From: Favolaschia claudopus
Taxonomy: Eukaryota > Basidiomycota > Agaricomycetes > Agaricales > Mycenaceae
Reading direction: 5' to 3'
Length of the DNA: 64,000 nucleotides
NCBI GenBank assembly: GCA_037176885.1
Contig: JAWWNJ010000014.1
Span: forward strand, 62,001 to 126,000
The position numbers and the translations under genes are program-made. Numbering within the stretch: the first letter of the stretch is position 1; the number at the start of each line of letters is the position of its first letter. Below, piece by piece: positions 21,609 to 32,405 of the stretch. The notes under the pieces were generated by a model. It did not search any database. It saw only the letters and a program-made list of their open reading frames with translations, and was not told where the DNA came from.

Positions 21609-22319
21609 GTGCCCTTGGCCAGACCACCCCCCCCTCGAGACACAGCGCAGCGGATTATCTTCAGTGACGTATCTATTCAGCGCCAGGGCACTGGTTACAA
21701 AGACGAAGAAGCCACCTGGATGCGATTTTTGGCCACTATGCGAACTTCTCCCCACTTCTTGCGGTATGTGAAGAGCTTAACAGCACCTGTCGAGGACCGC
21801 ATCATAGGGGCACTCAGCGTACTCGAGCTCCCGAATCTACAGAGATTGGCATTTGATTATCTGAATCATCCAGACAAGGATATTTCGTACTTGGCCATTG
21901 CACGAATGATCGCCTTCCCAACAATTCGTTCAGTTTCATTCATACATTTGGATGTGACTCTAGCTCTGTTTCTCGGGCTTTTCAAAAGTTTCACTCCCCG
22001 TATCACACGCCTCGGGATTCACGGGGTGCACGACGAGGCTCAGTCATCTGCGAACGTCGCCTTCACTCTCGAGTCCGTCCAAATTTCCGCCCTTCGAATT
22101 GCCAATATGCCACTTCGGCCAGGTTCGGATTGGATTCTGGACCCATTGTGTCCTTTTGAATTTGGTTCCGTCCGTGAGCTCGTACTTGGGGCGAACATGG
22201 TCGCCACTGGAGATAGCGAGTGCGCAGCGATGTTGGCCGCAATTTTAGACCGAGTGCGGAACAATCTTGAGAAATTGATAGTTCAGGATCAGCGTGCGCT
22301 TATATCCTCAATCGCATAA
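21609..22319 (+). pseudogene. F-box/LRR-type protein fragment, 236 codons
   Basis: The frame contains FLATMRTSPHFLRYVKSLTA, LELPNLQRLAFDYLNHPD and EFGSVRELVLGANM. This is the leucine-rich pattern typical of the large family of F-box-associated proteins in agarics, which bind substrates for SCF ubiquitin ligases. The F-box itself is not visible and the open frame is about half the usual family length, ending at TAA 22317-22319. An alternative upstream start at 21436 lies in another frame. I take this as a truncated gene copy; assignment rests on pattern only. Confidence 0.45.
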
Positions 22320-22566
22320 ATTCGTTGAAGTCTGAGGAAGCGCCGACGTTTCGTCATGGCTGCACGCCTCAGACGCTCATATCAGACGCCTTCGCACTGG
22401 TCTCTTAAGGCTTTTCTTACCTCTCCTCTCGAGACGTCTCCCGCGTGGATGGAATGTCTACGCGCTGCGCACGACTGGCTTCTGGTCGTCTTTAGTTTCA
22501 AGATTTCGACATCGGGGGGCTAGTGTCTCTTGTTTGATTGTCAAGATATTCTTGCAACGCGCTGGC

Positions 22567-22817
22567 TAGACCGGTGACCGTCTGTCTATGAAGCAAGCTG
22601 TCGATAGACAGACCGGTCGATCGGAGTTTAAATTCCCAATACAAGCGGGGACTTCCATAAAAGGCTATTGGTAAGCAACTTTTGACAGTTAATGGCGGAG
22701 GGGTTGCTGACAAATAGCCTTTTTTGGAAGCTCCGCGCTTGTAATGAGAATTTAAACTCCGATCGACCAGCCTGTCTATCGACAGCTTGCTTCATAGACA
22801 GGCGGGTTTCGAGCCTA
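22567..22817. mobile_element. Mutator-type MITE, 251 bp, 9-bp TSD
   Basis: Inverted ends of about 100 bp start TAG...; the exact 9-bp duplication CGCGCTGGC flanks it (22558-22566, 22818-22826). Long inverted ends plus a 9-bp duplication point to the Mutator (MULE) superfamily. Each end carries its own small hairpin (CTGTCTAT...ATAGACAG). Same family as 25697-26077. Confidence 0.9.
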
Positions 22818-24549
22818 CGCGCTGGCGCTTGACAGGGAAACACCGGGCCTGACCAGGCAGCTGCTGGTCTTCCGTATCGGGCCCTTACCTCAGTACAGAA
22901 CCTTAGCGCCGTGTGCGAGCGGCCCATTCCTCCTGGCGCGTTCGTCTTGAAAAGCTCGATAACGAGGGGCCGGCATCCTCAGACTTCTTTGGATGGTCGG
23001 AGGATCTTGGCGCTTCAATATCGGCGAGCCGGTTTCTCGTCTCTATTCATTAAGACCTCTCCTTTCGGACGACGAATCTTCAAGCGATTTTGGAAGGTTG
23101 GGATCGACGGGCGTGCGACTGGGAGCCACCGAGCGCGGTTTTTACTGCTGCTGGTAATATTCTGCTTGTCGATTTTGTGATCGGGGGGCTGGGGATCAAC
23201 GCGTTGGGATGTTGGAAGGTTTCGGAGTGAACGGAACTGCACGCCTCGGATCTTCATGACGACGTCGTTATCCCCCATAAGTACTCCTCTTCACAACGCG
23301 TTGGTCGCTTCGTCTGCAATATCAACGTCAGTACTTGCGCGCCGGCTGTTTCTTGTCCGGGATTCCCGAAACGGTTACCGCGCTGTGCGCATCTGCCGAC
23401 AGCCGCCTATCTGGATTTCGACTTCGCAGACGAGCCGCCTTCGTCTTCCTCCCTTCTTCAAGACTTGTCATTTGGCCGCTTTGGACGACAACACGTTTGT
23501 GGCGAACTATCGAGTCCCTTCGAATCTACCCTTGCACAATCATTCGAGCACGTCGCTCGATACCAAGTGCCATCGCGCTCATGATTTCTTGATCGTGGAC
23601 TTCACGAGACACCCGAAGCGGAACTTCGACGTTGGGGGACCGACTCTCTTCCTTTATTCTCGCTGCCGCTGGTGATAACACGCGCCGATGCATTGTTGAC
23701 ACTGTCTGGACGACGGGTTTGACAAGGGCACCGAGCCCGCTTACGGCCTGCTGTTCTGGCATGAAGACCACTGCGTCGGGGGGCAGAAGTTGGTCTGGAA
23801 GCATTTGGTTTTGAGCGAGAATTCAAGGAGGTTGACGACATTGCCTTCCAAGTTGATGACGCACCTTGGAGCCTCGCCACTGCCGAGACTATGAAGAGCA
23901 AAACCCTGCAGTCGACGTACTGCTGATAGATTAGGATGGGGGGCCAGAAGTGGGAGGGAATGTTCCCAAACTGCTGAGACTGGGGGGATCTGGATGTTGA
24001 GAGTTGAAGGGGATTGGATGATTTCGGACGGTTGACAAGGAAGCGCTGGCGTCTCGCCGTGTAGCCGCATGCCTTCGCCATCTGAAATATACGTGCTTTG
24101 AGAACTCGGGATGGATTGGGTACCACTACACATGAGCATGAGCGATTGATGTACATATCCACTCCTCACTTCAGGTTCTCGTCAGCGAAATTGATTGGGG
24201 AAAAGATATCTCTTCCTGGGCGGCATGTATAGTCCAACAGGCCGTCGTATCGACTGGCATTGGCGCTTATCGATGGAGTGAAGGGTGCGCCGTCGGACGC
24301 GGCCGCCTTTGGATGGGAGTAATTCTCCGTACTCGACGCTGCTGAGACCGGACGAACTTGTGACGTCGAAGTGGATATAGGCAGCTTCGGAGCAGCTTAA
24401 CGAGGATGCGCTGACACTTCGTCGTCTGGCTGCATACCCCGACGTTTGTGTAGACCGCGTTGACTTCCCCGAGCTTCCTCCGCCTTGTCAGCGCGTGAAG
24501 TCACCGATCGGATTGAAGACTTCGTGATTGACAGTCTACGACGCACTTC
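22818..24549. other. Decayed coding sequence, family unknown
   Basis: Plus-strand protein-like runs occur without an intact gene, for example LQDLSFGRFGRQHVCGELSS (about 23455-23515) and EDALTLRRLAAYPDVCVDRV (about 24402-24461), separated by stops and frame changes. They may be exons of one ancient gene or captured fragments. No family is recognised. Confidence 0.35.
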
Positions 24550-24659
24550 GGGATCGCTGGTCGGCCATGGAAGGCATATTCAGTCAATTTCTTTATAAGA
24601 ACAGACTCTCAAGGTGTCATTCAAGAGCAGAGTTGCTTAGAATATTTGCTTCAACTTTG
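24550..24659. repeat. 110-bp dispersed repeat, copy 2
   Basis: Matches 21223-21332 over its full length. Here it abuts the end of the truncated tyrosine-recombinase frame. Confidence 0.75.
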
Positions 24660-24826
24660 CGCTCGAGGGACGAAAAGATGATCCAATTCGAGTCGAAGAT
24701 GTGCGGACTTTAGGGTGGGAGGACATGGTGTTGTCAAAGTTGCAGTCGAGGAAAGAGTCGGACGTCTGAGGTACGGATTCAAATGGGAAGGAGAAATTGA
24801 TGATATTGAAAGGACGAGACGACCAA

Positions 24827-25665
24827 CAAGCTGCACCAAATGGGGAGGAGAGGTCGAGGGACCGACGGAGAGCTCGTAAATGGTCCTTGGTGACAGGGCC
24901 GCGGGGGTGTCGTTTGAAGGAAACACCAGCGCGATCAGCGGCTTTCTTGAGCGACGGTAGCCAACCTTCATCCCCGTGCCACGCAGCGTCGTTGAAGTGG
25001 TGCCAGAGACGAAGGCCGTTGAGCCAGTTACGTACACATTTGCCAGAGCAGGTGCCGAGGGCTTCCGCTACGAATGCTGCCAGGAGAACGCGGTCTGCGG
25101 GCATGCGCGCGTTCTCGGGGATCTGTTCTGGGTCACAAAATTGGTGAAAGCGAAGTAGTCCGGCGCCGTAGGACTCTCTCGTCTCCGAAGTCGTAGCGCG
25201 AAGTACGCCTTCAAAAATCGAGATGCTCGAGGCGAGCAGGCGTTGGTGGGCGGCGAGAGAGTGTGGTGCGGTCCAGAGTAAGACGCGGCGGTCGGCCGGG
25301 ACGTGGGGGCGAAGGGGGCTGGCAGCCAGGACATTGGCGGGGGTAGGACGACGGGCGTGTTTGGGGGGAAGGGTTCTGGCCGCCACACGACGCACATCGA
25401 GCATGGCGGAGGCCGGGTCGATGGCCGGGAGCGTCGACGACATGCGGGTGTCGAAGGGGGCTGGGTGGGGAGGTGAGGGGGGTCGGAACGTGATCCAGTC
25501 GAGCAGAGAGATGGAAAAGTGTCTGCGGGATGTCAGAGGGTTCAAGGGCGACGCAACGAAAGCCAGACCTCGAGTCATCGAGAGATTCGTGGGTCGGGAC
25601 GGACGTGTCTGTAACGAGAGAGAACGGGGGGCTGCGGCGGCGTCAAGCCGAGGATCGCATGCCAA
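24827..25665 (-). pseudogene. Tyrosine recombinase, N-terminal part (DIRS/Ngaro-like element 1)
   Basis: The minus-strand frame from 25665 encodes a basic, Pro-rich leader. It then has the helical core-binding domain of a retroelement tyrosine recombinase (ESYGAGLLRFHQFC, GKCVRNWLNGLRLWHHFNDA, GPVTKDHLRALRRSLDLSSP). Such enzymes integrate circular cDNA by strand exchange through a catalytic tyrosine. Family similarity stops near 24827, before the R-HxR-Y catalytic half; the remaining open frame to 24637 is unrelated. It lies downstream of the reverse transcriptase/RNase H part of the same element, the order expected for DIRS and Ngaro elements. Not functional. Confidence 0.7.
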
Positions 25666-25696
25666 AGGAAATCACTTACCTTGGCACGGAGCGAGC

Positions 25697-26077
25697 TAGG
25701 CTCGAATCCAGCCTGTGTATGAGGGCGAACCCGTCGATACACAGGCTGGTCGATCTGAGTTTGAATTGCCTTGTCAATCGGATTACCAAAAAAGGTTATT
25801 CACTTATTCACCCATTATCGACTCAAATGGCGAGATTTTTTGAGGTAGCTGAACGGTTTGTACGCCAAGGTCATTCGGCGCTTATTTGAAGGTCTAATCG
25901 TAAGTTTTCACAGTGCAGGAGCAAGAATGGTCAGTGTTGTGCTTGTTTGTTCGTGACGTCACCCACTGTAAGCAATAACCTTTTTTGGTAATCGAGATTG
26001 ACGTGGCATTTCAAACTCAGATCGACCGGTCTGTCTATCGACAGGCTTGCCTCCACAGACAGACGGTCACCGGTCTA
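25697..26077. mobile_element. Mutator-type MITE, 381 bp, 9-bp TSD
   Basis: Inverted ends TAGGCTCGAATCCAGCCTGT / inverse of TAGACCGGTGACCGTCTGTC, flanked by the exact 9-bp duplication GGAGCGAGC (25688-25696, 26078-26086). Ends match the element at 22567. It sits between the recombinase and RNase H genes of tyrosine-recombinase element 1. Confidence 0.9.
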
Positions 26078-26273
26078 GGAGCGAGCTAAGGCGAGCGGGG
26101 GAGGTGCGGGAGGGGTGGTCTGATGAAGGGCAGGAGGGCTGAGGGATGGTTAGACGAGAAGAGAGGGTGCGCCCAGGCACGTACGAATCGACGAGCGCGA
26201 GTTTAGAAAGAGAGAAAAAAGAGCGGCTTGACGAGGAGCGTGGCGGCGACGGTGACGGCGACATGGTGAGTCA

Positions 26274-27420
26274 TCAGTCGCCCGCCACGAAGATGTCCTC
26301 GAGGTCGGAGGGTAGTTCGAACTCTCGATGAAGGCGGTTGTGGATGGGAAAGGGAGAGAGACCGCGTGAAGGTGCGTCGGCGACGTTGGAGGCTGTGTTG
26401 ACGTACGTCAGTTTCGGCACGATCATCCGATTGGCCGCAACAGCGTAAGCCCGACGAGCGCAGAGATTCAGCTCGACGTTGGGGCTGCGGTGTTTGGTGA
26501 GGGCGCCAATTGCAGCTTTGTTGTCAGAGTGGATGAGGAGGTGAGTGTTGTTGTAGCCGAGTTGCCCCAGGAAGAGGTATAGGAGTTCCAGAGCCACGGC
26601 TTCCAGCCAGCAGATGTCACGGCCGGGTGTCTTCCAATCATCTGCAAGGCGGAACGAGTACCACCTCTCGCCAATGACGATGCCCAAACCCCAGGAGGTG
26701 GAGGCATCAACATGAATTCGGAGGTCGAGGAGGGGACCAAGGGGGACGGAGTTGGCGGAAGGATGAGGGATCCTCGAGCTTGTGGCGCCACCAAACGAGT
26801 GTGGAAACGGCGCTGTTGGATAGGAAGCGGCGAGCGGCGGTGTTCCCCTTGTAATGGCACATGAGGTTGGAGAAAACTGGGAGACGCGAGCTGCCCTCCT
26901 CGAAGATGAAAGTGATGTGACAAAGCGTTCCGTGAACGCGTTGCAAATCACGTAGAGTGAACTGCTGGCTCGCGCGAGCCTTGTAGATCATCTCCGAGAT
27001 GCGCGCCAGGTATTTCAACCGCTTAGGTTCTGGGAGCGAGACGCGGCGGTGCTGTAGATCCCAGGGGAGGCCGAGGAAAACCATTGAGTCTTCAAAATGG
27101 CTGCCAGACTTCTTCGGATGCCAAGGAACGTTTATGGGGTCGATAGGCGCCATGCAGGAGCTGCGGTCGTAGCGGTATAGAAAAGGGCCGTCGGTGAAGG
27201 GACCCGTCGAGTTTGGGTAGCGGAGTTTGAGCCAGTCGTCTTCGTGGGAGAAGGTGTCGGTGTCGTTAGTGGTTTCTGCGCGCCAGATGTCGACTGTAGC
27301 ATAACCGATTTGGCCGGCGTTGCTGCTAGCTGAAGCGGCGCCAAAAGGATGGCAGTGATCAAGGTAAAAGCCGTTGTCAAGGGAGACAACGAGGAAGGGC
27401 TTGTGGTCAGGGAGGCACAT
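26274..27420 (-). pseudogene. Reverse transcriptase C-half and RNase H (DIRS/Ngaro-like element 1)
   Basis: Minus-strand frames encode the late palm and thumb of a reverse transcriptase (YLDHCHPFGAASASSNAGQI, HEDDWLKLRYPNSTG, MVFLGLPWDLQHRRVSLPEP). RNase H follows (IHVDASTSWGLGIVIGERWY, LLIHSDNKAAIGAL, NVADAPSRGL). The two parts are out of frame: one extra C in the run near 26750 accounts for the shift. The canonical YxDD box reads HEDD. Sequence similarity ends abruptly at about 27420, where element 2 starts in the opposite direction, so the first half of the reverse transcriptase and any gag are missing. Confidence 0.8.
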
Positions 27421-28075
27421 CGACGCCATTGTAAATGGCACCTTCGAAGCCGACGACCTCCCCAAGCTCTCCTCCATCGCCGCTGGCCCCGCTGCCCCCG
27501 TGCCCATCCTCTTCCACCAGACTTCTGGTGTTGCCGCCCCGGAACAACCAGAGGAAGCCCTCGATGCGGGTGTTCCCCGCGCATGGGTCAAGGCATTCCC
27601 CTCCTTACCCCCGCTCCTTGATGCCTGGTCGACCTACACCGGCATCCGCTCCCTCATTGACACCACCAATGGCGGTGTTGCTGCCGCCCTTTCCATCTAC
27701 ACCAGCCAGCTCATGGACTTCACCACACAGTATGAGTGGTCCGCAGTCTTGCGTTACCACTACGAATTTATTCGTGTGCGCATGGCTGAGAATTTTCTCC
27801 CCACGCGCTGGGTGACGCCCGATCAGGGCCTCGTCTCCACCAGGTTGGTTCGCTACCCACTGCCCCCACCATTCTCCTCCAAGCGCAAACGCGACCTGGC
27901 TGAGCGCCTTTCTGAACCCAGCGCCCCTGCATCCCGTCCCAAGGTTGATGAGACCTGCTACAAGTTTCAGGATGCCGCTGGTTGTCGCATGGGCGACAAG
28001 TGCTCTCGCCGCCACGTCTGCATTGCGTGTCAGGGCGCCCACCCCGCACATGCTTGCCCTCAGAAGCGGAAGTAG
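27374..28075 (+). CDS. Gag-like protein of DIRS/Ngaro-like element 2
   Basis: An open frame of 233 codons. The first 15 or so codons lie in the opposite element across the junction, so the original start is probably lost. The middle has the helical pattern of a capsid-like Gag (YTSQLMDFTTQYEWSAVLRY, HYEFIRVRMAENFLPTRWV). The C-terminus has a cysteine/histidine cluster, CYKFQDAAGCRMGDKCSRRH followed by CIACQGAHPAHAC, resembling a CCCH finger plus knuckle that would bind RNA. It is followed by the pol region after about 110 bp. Confidence 0.65.
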   Translation: MSRETTRKGLWSGRHIDAIVNGTFEADDLPKLSSIAAGPAAPVPILFHQTSGVAAPEQPEEALDAGVPRAWVKAFPSLPPLLDAWSTYTGIRSLIDTTNGGVAAALSIYTSQLMDFTTQYEWSAVLRYHYEFIRVRMAENFLPTRWVTPDQGLVSTRLVRYPLPPPFSSKRKRDLAERLSEPSAPASRPKVDETCYKFQDAAGCRMGDKCSRRHVCIACQGAHPAHACPQKRK

Positions 28076-28183
28076 GATGTTTGGGGCACGCCGACCGAGT
28101 CCGGCCTCTGCCCCACTCCGACCAACCCTTCGATTCCTCTTCGTCCACTGGCTCCTCGCACCCCACCCTCTCTATCACCCCTC

Positions 28184-29018
28184 TTGCATACAGCTCATCT
28201 CTCTGCCCATCTAATGCCTCCTCCCGCTGCCCGTCCTAATACACACATCACATTCCCAGTTGCCCCTACCTCCGGTCCTCATGTTACTAGCTCCCTTAAT
28301 CCCGCTATGCTATCTTTCTTACTTCAGGATTATCCTGATCCCTCCTTCGTACAACACCTACATAATATCTGTACCTATGGTACGTCAATTGGATACACCG
28401 GCCCCCGGGTGGGCCGCGCCTTCTCACGAAATCTGGGTGAGCTTCGCCGTGTCGACTCCCTCCCCGTTCATGAGCAGCGCCGGGTCGTTTACTCACCTGT
28501 GGGCACTGTCCCCAAAGCCGATGGTGGTTGGCGCACTGTCCACCACCTCTCTTATCCTCGTGGCTCGTCTATCAACGATAGCATTTCCTCTGACGCAGTG
28601 ACACTCTCCTACACCTCGCTTGACACCTTCTTTGACCGCCTCCGCCGACTTGGTCCTGGTGCTCTCCTCTGGAAGATCGACCTGCGGCGTGCGTTTCGCC
28701 ACATCGTAGTATGCCCAGACGACTCTCTGCTGTATGGCTTCTACTTCGACGGTGTTGGTTACATTGACGTTCGCCTACCATTCGGATCCCGCTCATCACC
28801 CCCCACTTTCAACTTGTTTGCGGAGGCCCTGCACTAGATCTCGGAGCGTATGGGCGCCCCCCTTGACCATTTCCTCGACGACTTCTTTGGTGCTCGCGCA
28901 GCAGGCGAGTATGACCTTGCAGAGCGCGACCGTGCAATTTTCCGCGCAATCTGCGACGCAACTGGTTTCTCTGCCTATCCAGTTGGGAAGGCAGGGAAGG
29001 ACATAGCTGCAGCGCACC
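28184..29018 (+). pseudogene. Reverse transcriptase, DIRS/Ngaro-like element 2
   Basis: Fingers and palm are recognisable: VVYSPVGTVPKADGGWRTVH, LLWKIDLRRAFRHIVVCPDD, VRLPFGSRSSPPTFNLFAEA and the catalytic FLDDFF box. The frame is cut by TAG at 28836-28838, where related enzymes have Trp (a TGG to TAG change would explain it). After about 28985 a stretch of the thumb is missing and the frame changes into the next segment at about 29019. Confidence 0.8.
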
Positions 29019-29720
29019 ATGGCTACTCTCAAGTCCCTTCTAGCCGGAGCGTCAGCTACCCTCTTGGACCTCCAATCCATTGCTGGCCTTCTGCAGTTTG
29101 CAACAAAGGTCCTGCCTGCGGGGCGCGCTTTCATCCGTCGTGTGTACGATGCGCTGTCCCATTTCCCATCCTTTGGCCGGCGTCGCATCCCGAGAGGTGC
29201 ACGCCGTGATCTGGAATGGTGGGCTCGTCTTCTTCCGACTTGGAACGGTATCCAGTCCCTACATCCTCACTGCCCGGGCGTGGTTATCTTTACTGACGCC
29301 AGTGCGTCTTCCTCGAAAGGAATTGGCGGTCATCTTGGGCCCCGGGAGGCACCTATCGATTTTTTTGCGATGCGAGTACCCAGGCGGCACCGGGGAAAGT
29401 GTATCCTTTTCAAGGAGCTGTGGGCCGTGCTCCACGCTCTTCGTATCTGGGCATCTCCAGCCTGGGCCGGGTCCCGGGTCTTACTTCGGGTTGACAACAC
29501 CGGCAGCGTGGCTGGTTTGAATGGAGGTTCTATTCGGGAGGTGCCTGCACAGGCGCTCTTGAGGGAGATCTTCCTTCTTGCGCTATCTTTTGGCTTTTCC
29601 ATCTCCTGCGTGTGGGTTTCCTCTGAACAGAACTACCTTGCTGACGCACTCTCTCGTTTTGACATGCCACGTCTTCGCCCATTGTTACCTCAATTCTTCG
29701 CCTCACAGCACACTCCCTTC
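29019..29720 (+). pseudogene. Reverse transcriptase connection and RNase H, element 2
   Basis: The open frame begins MATLKSLLAGASATLLDLQS (thumb and connection) and continues into RNase H with VVIFTDASASSSKGIGGHLG, CILFKELWAVLHALRIW, LLRVDNTGSVAGLNGGS and NYLADALSRF. Acidic catalytic residues (D in TDAS, E in KEL, D in VDNT, D in ADAL) are present. It belongs to the same element as the frames on either side. Confidence 0.8.
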
Positions 29721-30065
29721 CCCCACCTCCCGCCGGATGGCCTGAACGGGTCGATCAACCACCGCTCGTCGCCTACTTCCTCTGGCACGGCCTCGCTGCC
29801 TCCACCCGGGGCGTCAACCAGACGGCTTGCAACTCCTTCGAGTCTTTCTGCATGCGGAAATACGGCGCCAATGGCGCCTCTCCATACCCCGCCTCAGAAG
29901 CCCGCCTTCTGGAATGGGCGGCATCGCTCCCCCCGGGCTGCAGTGCGAAAACAATCAAGTGCTACATTGGTGCCCTCAAGTCCTTCCACATCGACCTCGG
30001 ATACGAATCCCGCCCTTTCGAATCACGCGTTCTCGAGCGTGTGATTCGTGGTATACGCCGGGTGT
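29720..30065 (+). pseudogene. Tyrosine recombinase N-terminal fragment, element 2
   Basis: In the frame that becomes open at 29852 the protein reads TRGVNQTACNSFESFCMRKY, then PASEARLLEWAASLPPGCSA, KTIKCYIGALKSFHIDLGY and ERVIRGIRRV, the core-binding domain of a retroelement tyrosine recombinase. It overlaps the RNase H frame and breaks off at about 30065, leaving no catalytic domain. A 108-bp direct repeat starts 100 bp further on. Confidence 0.7.
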
Positions 30066-30162
30066 GCTCTCTAGCCGCACCCGTTTTCTTGCTCTCTTGG
30101 CCTCAGCTCACCTTCCTCGCTGTCCCGGCAACCCCTCCTCCCTCGGGCTGCCTTGTCTTCCT

Positions 30163-30270
30163 GGGTTCCGGCCCGAGAGCGCTCGCTGCGAGGGTCACAT
30201 CACCCCTCACCGCAATCATAAATATATCATCCATTTTCCTCCCTCCCTCAGCACGAGCTCGCAGCATTCC
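30163..30270. repeat. 108-bp direct repeat, copy 1
   Basis: GGGTTCCGGCCCGAGAGCGC... recurs at 30468-30575 with one visible mismatch, 305 bp away. Direct repeats just after a tyrosine-recombinase gene recall the split direct repeats of Ngaro elements, but the partner at the element's 5' end is not in the window. Confidence 0.85.
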
Positions 30271-30467
30271 TAGTGAGTGTATACACTCGGAGGAATGCAC
30301 GTGGGAGTCATCACTGTGACTCATCGCGTCTTTTTCCTCTACCACCACCACCGAGCGCGTTCCTTCGCCCGTGCTCTCGTTTTTAGTTCTCCCACCCACC
30401 TCCCATATACATTGCATGTACATCATATTTAGTTTTAGTCTGTTTTGTGCAGCTTCGCGCCGACTTT

Positions 30468-30575
30468 GGGTTCCGGCCCGAGAGCGCTCGCTGCGAGGGT
30501 CACATCACCCCTCACCGCAATCATAAATATATCATCCATTTTGCTCCCTCCCTCAGCACGAGCTCGCAGCATTCC
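30468..30575. repeat. 108-bp direct repeat, copy 2
   Basis: Second copy of the unit at 30163-30270, same orientation. The 197 bp between the copies contain the palindrome GTGTATACAC and a pyrimidine-rich stretch. Confidence 0.85.
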
Positions 30576-30954
30576 CGCGGCAAGGTTCGTGTGAAATCGG
30601 CGTGTGCCGAAGACGTGAGATTCATGCACCTGGGGCTGATTGGCATCATATTGACGCTTTGCTTCACACGTCACATGAATGCATCACATCACACGCCATC
30701 ACAATGTCACAATCCCTCGGTGGTGTATGCAATAGGCACGAGCTGTGGGACCCGTGCCTTCGCCACTCAAGACCCTTCAAATGTTTGACCTGCACTCACT
30801 TGCTGCTTTCAAGGCCGACGGCGCCGCACTGCCGCTCGCTGCACTCGCCGGCGCGCGTCGCCGCGGGGATTCTCAGGCTTTGACAGAAAGTCACGGGGTA
30901 AAATTCCCTTTCCTGGAGCTGAGGCTGTGCTCTTCTTCTTTTCATGTATAGGAT
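30576..30954. other. Spacer with GC-rich island
   Basis: No gene. At 30818-30870 a very GC-rich segment (GCCGCACTGCCGCTCGCTGC...) is followed by TTTGACAGAAAGTCACGGGG. The last motif and an inverted form of the GC-rich segment recur at 44340-44470. Confidence 0.45.
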
Positions 30955-31065
30955 TATGAGGATAATGCATAAAATCCCAGCCTACCAAGTCGGTGGACAC
31001 CAAAAGTCGATGCATAATGAGGTTTATGCATTTTGACCTCATGCATTATGAGATATCCGACTGTA
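30955..31065. repeat. TGCATAA-type repeat, copy 1
   Basis: About 100 bp containing AATGCATAAAATCCCAGCCT and ATGAGGTTTATGCATT. A diverged inverse copy lies at 34285-34400. Inverted ATAATGCAT motifs near both ends suggest a short MITE. Confidence 0.55.
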
Positions 31066-31733
31066 GCATATAGGTGGAAGGAGATGCAGTAAGGGACAGC
31101 TAGCAACTAGATACACACACCTTGGATAATCCAAAAAATGCACACCCTTGAAAATATACACACCTATACACGTCTTCAGAAAAAAATACACAGGTCCCCA
31201 TTGTGCAAGCCCTCGGCAACCATGACCGAAACTGATGATCAATTGATTTGGCCAATGGATCAAAGGCATAAGCATTGAGGATCTTTCCGAGTCCATTTGC
31301 AAGCTGCCTCCTACTCTGCTGGGCAGTGTCCGGAGACCATGTTGGTGTAGATATTGTATATAAAATTTCTTTCCTTCGTTCAACTAGTCTTCAAATCCAA
31401 ACAAATATATCGAATAAGAGTCTCTCCTTTGAGAACGTAGAAACACTAGCAGTTCCAACAATGGATGCAAGTGAATCACTCCAGAAAGTCAGCCAGCCCT
31501 CGCAATTTGAAGCACGCTTCCTGGAACTTAGATTCATAATACATGACCACAATGACTTGATACCAGACGGAAATTCAAATTCGGCGGCCTCTCGGATCAG
31601 ATGCCAACTGATGACTTTTTACGGGCCAAATTCATGGTACACCAAGCACCTGGGAAAAATCTCCATTGTTGTGTATCAACACGTCAAAATTCCTGTAACA
31701 GTGAACAAATAATAATGTTACACTAGAGCATAT
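31066..31733. mobile_element. Relative of the 744-bp insertion at 59871-60614, inverted
   Basis: The right end (GTGAACAAATAATAATGTTA, then CACTAGAGCATATTAG) matches the inverse of the left end of the 59871 element. The left part shares the phrases AAAAAATGCACACCCTTGAA and AAATATACACACC with the inverse of its right part. Outer boundaries are eroded and no target duplication was found. Confidence 0.5.
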
Positions 31734-32405
31734 TAGCAACTGATGTAAAATGTTTTTTTTTTGAACTTGTATCACATCGGCTTGGGCTTGTTAAATTTTG
31801 CTCTGATGCTCTGGTTCTCATACAGACATGCTTGTATTGACCCAGCAAATGGTCAGATTAGCAGGGGGAAAGTCAGAGCCTACCGCTTGCTCAGCTCCCT
31901 TGCTCTATGAGATGTTACACTGTCGGACAAAGCAGACAGTACGTCCATTTTTTGCAACATGCTTCAGCGATTTTGAATCAAGTTTCCGCAAGTTTGATCG
32001 CATTTTGGAAATAAAAATCATCGGTTCAAAATTTTACATCACTTGCTAATATGCTCTACTATTACAGCAGGCCCCCGGTCACTACCTATTCCCCGGGTCG
32101 GCCATAGAGTAAAACAACGTCTCAAAAACGGCTTACTTGGGTCAGGAAAATAGAGTAAATCGAGCTGAAAACACCCAAGGCTGGTCAGAAATAGAGTAAA
32201 TCGCGCGCAGCGCGAGAGAAATTTTGAGGTTAGTAACTCATGAGCGGGTGTGGGACACTGACTTTTCAACGCATCGGCTGAAGTTTCCGAGCAGAAATCA
32301 AGTCGGAGAGGAACGGATGACAACGAGGAAACCAATTTGGCGGGAAATGGGCCGAAATACACGAAAATTGGGCGAAAAACCCAGATTTTAACCCTAATGT
32401 GGGAA
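31734..32405. other. Anonymous spacer
   Basis: No gene, splice pattern or terminal repeat could be supported here. Confidence 0.5.
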
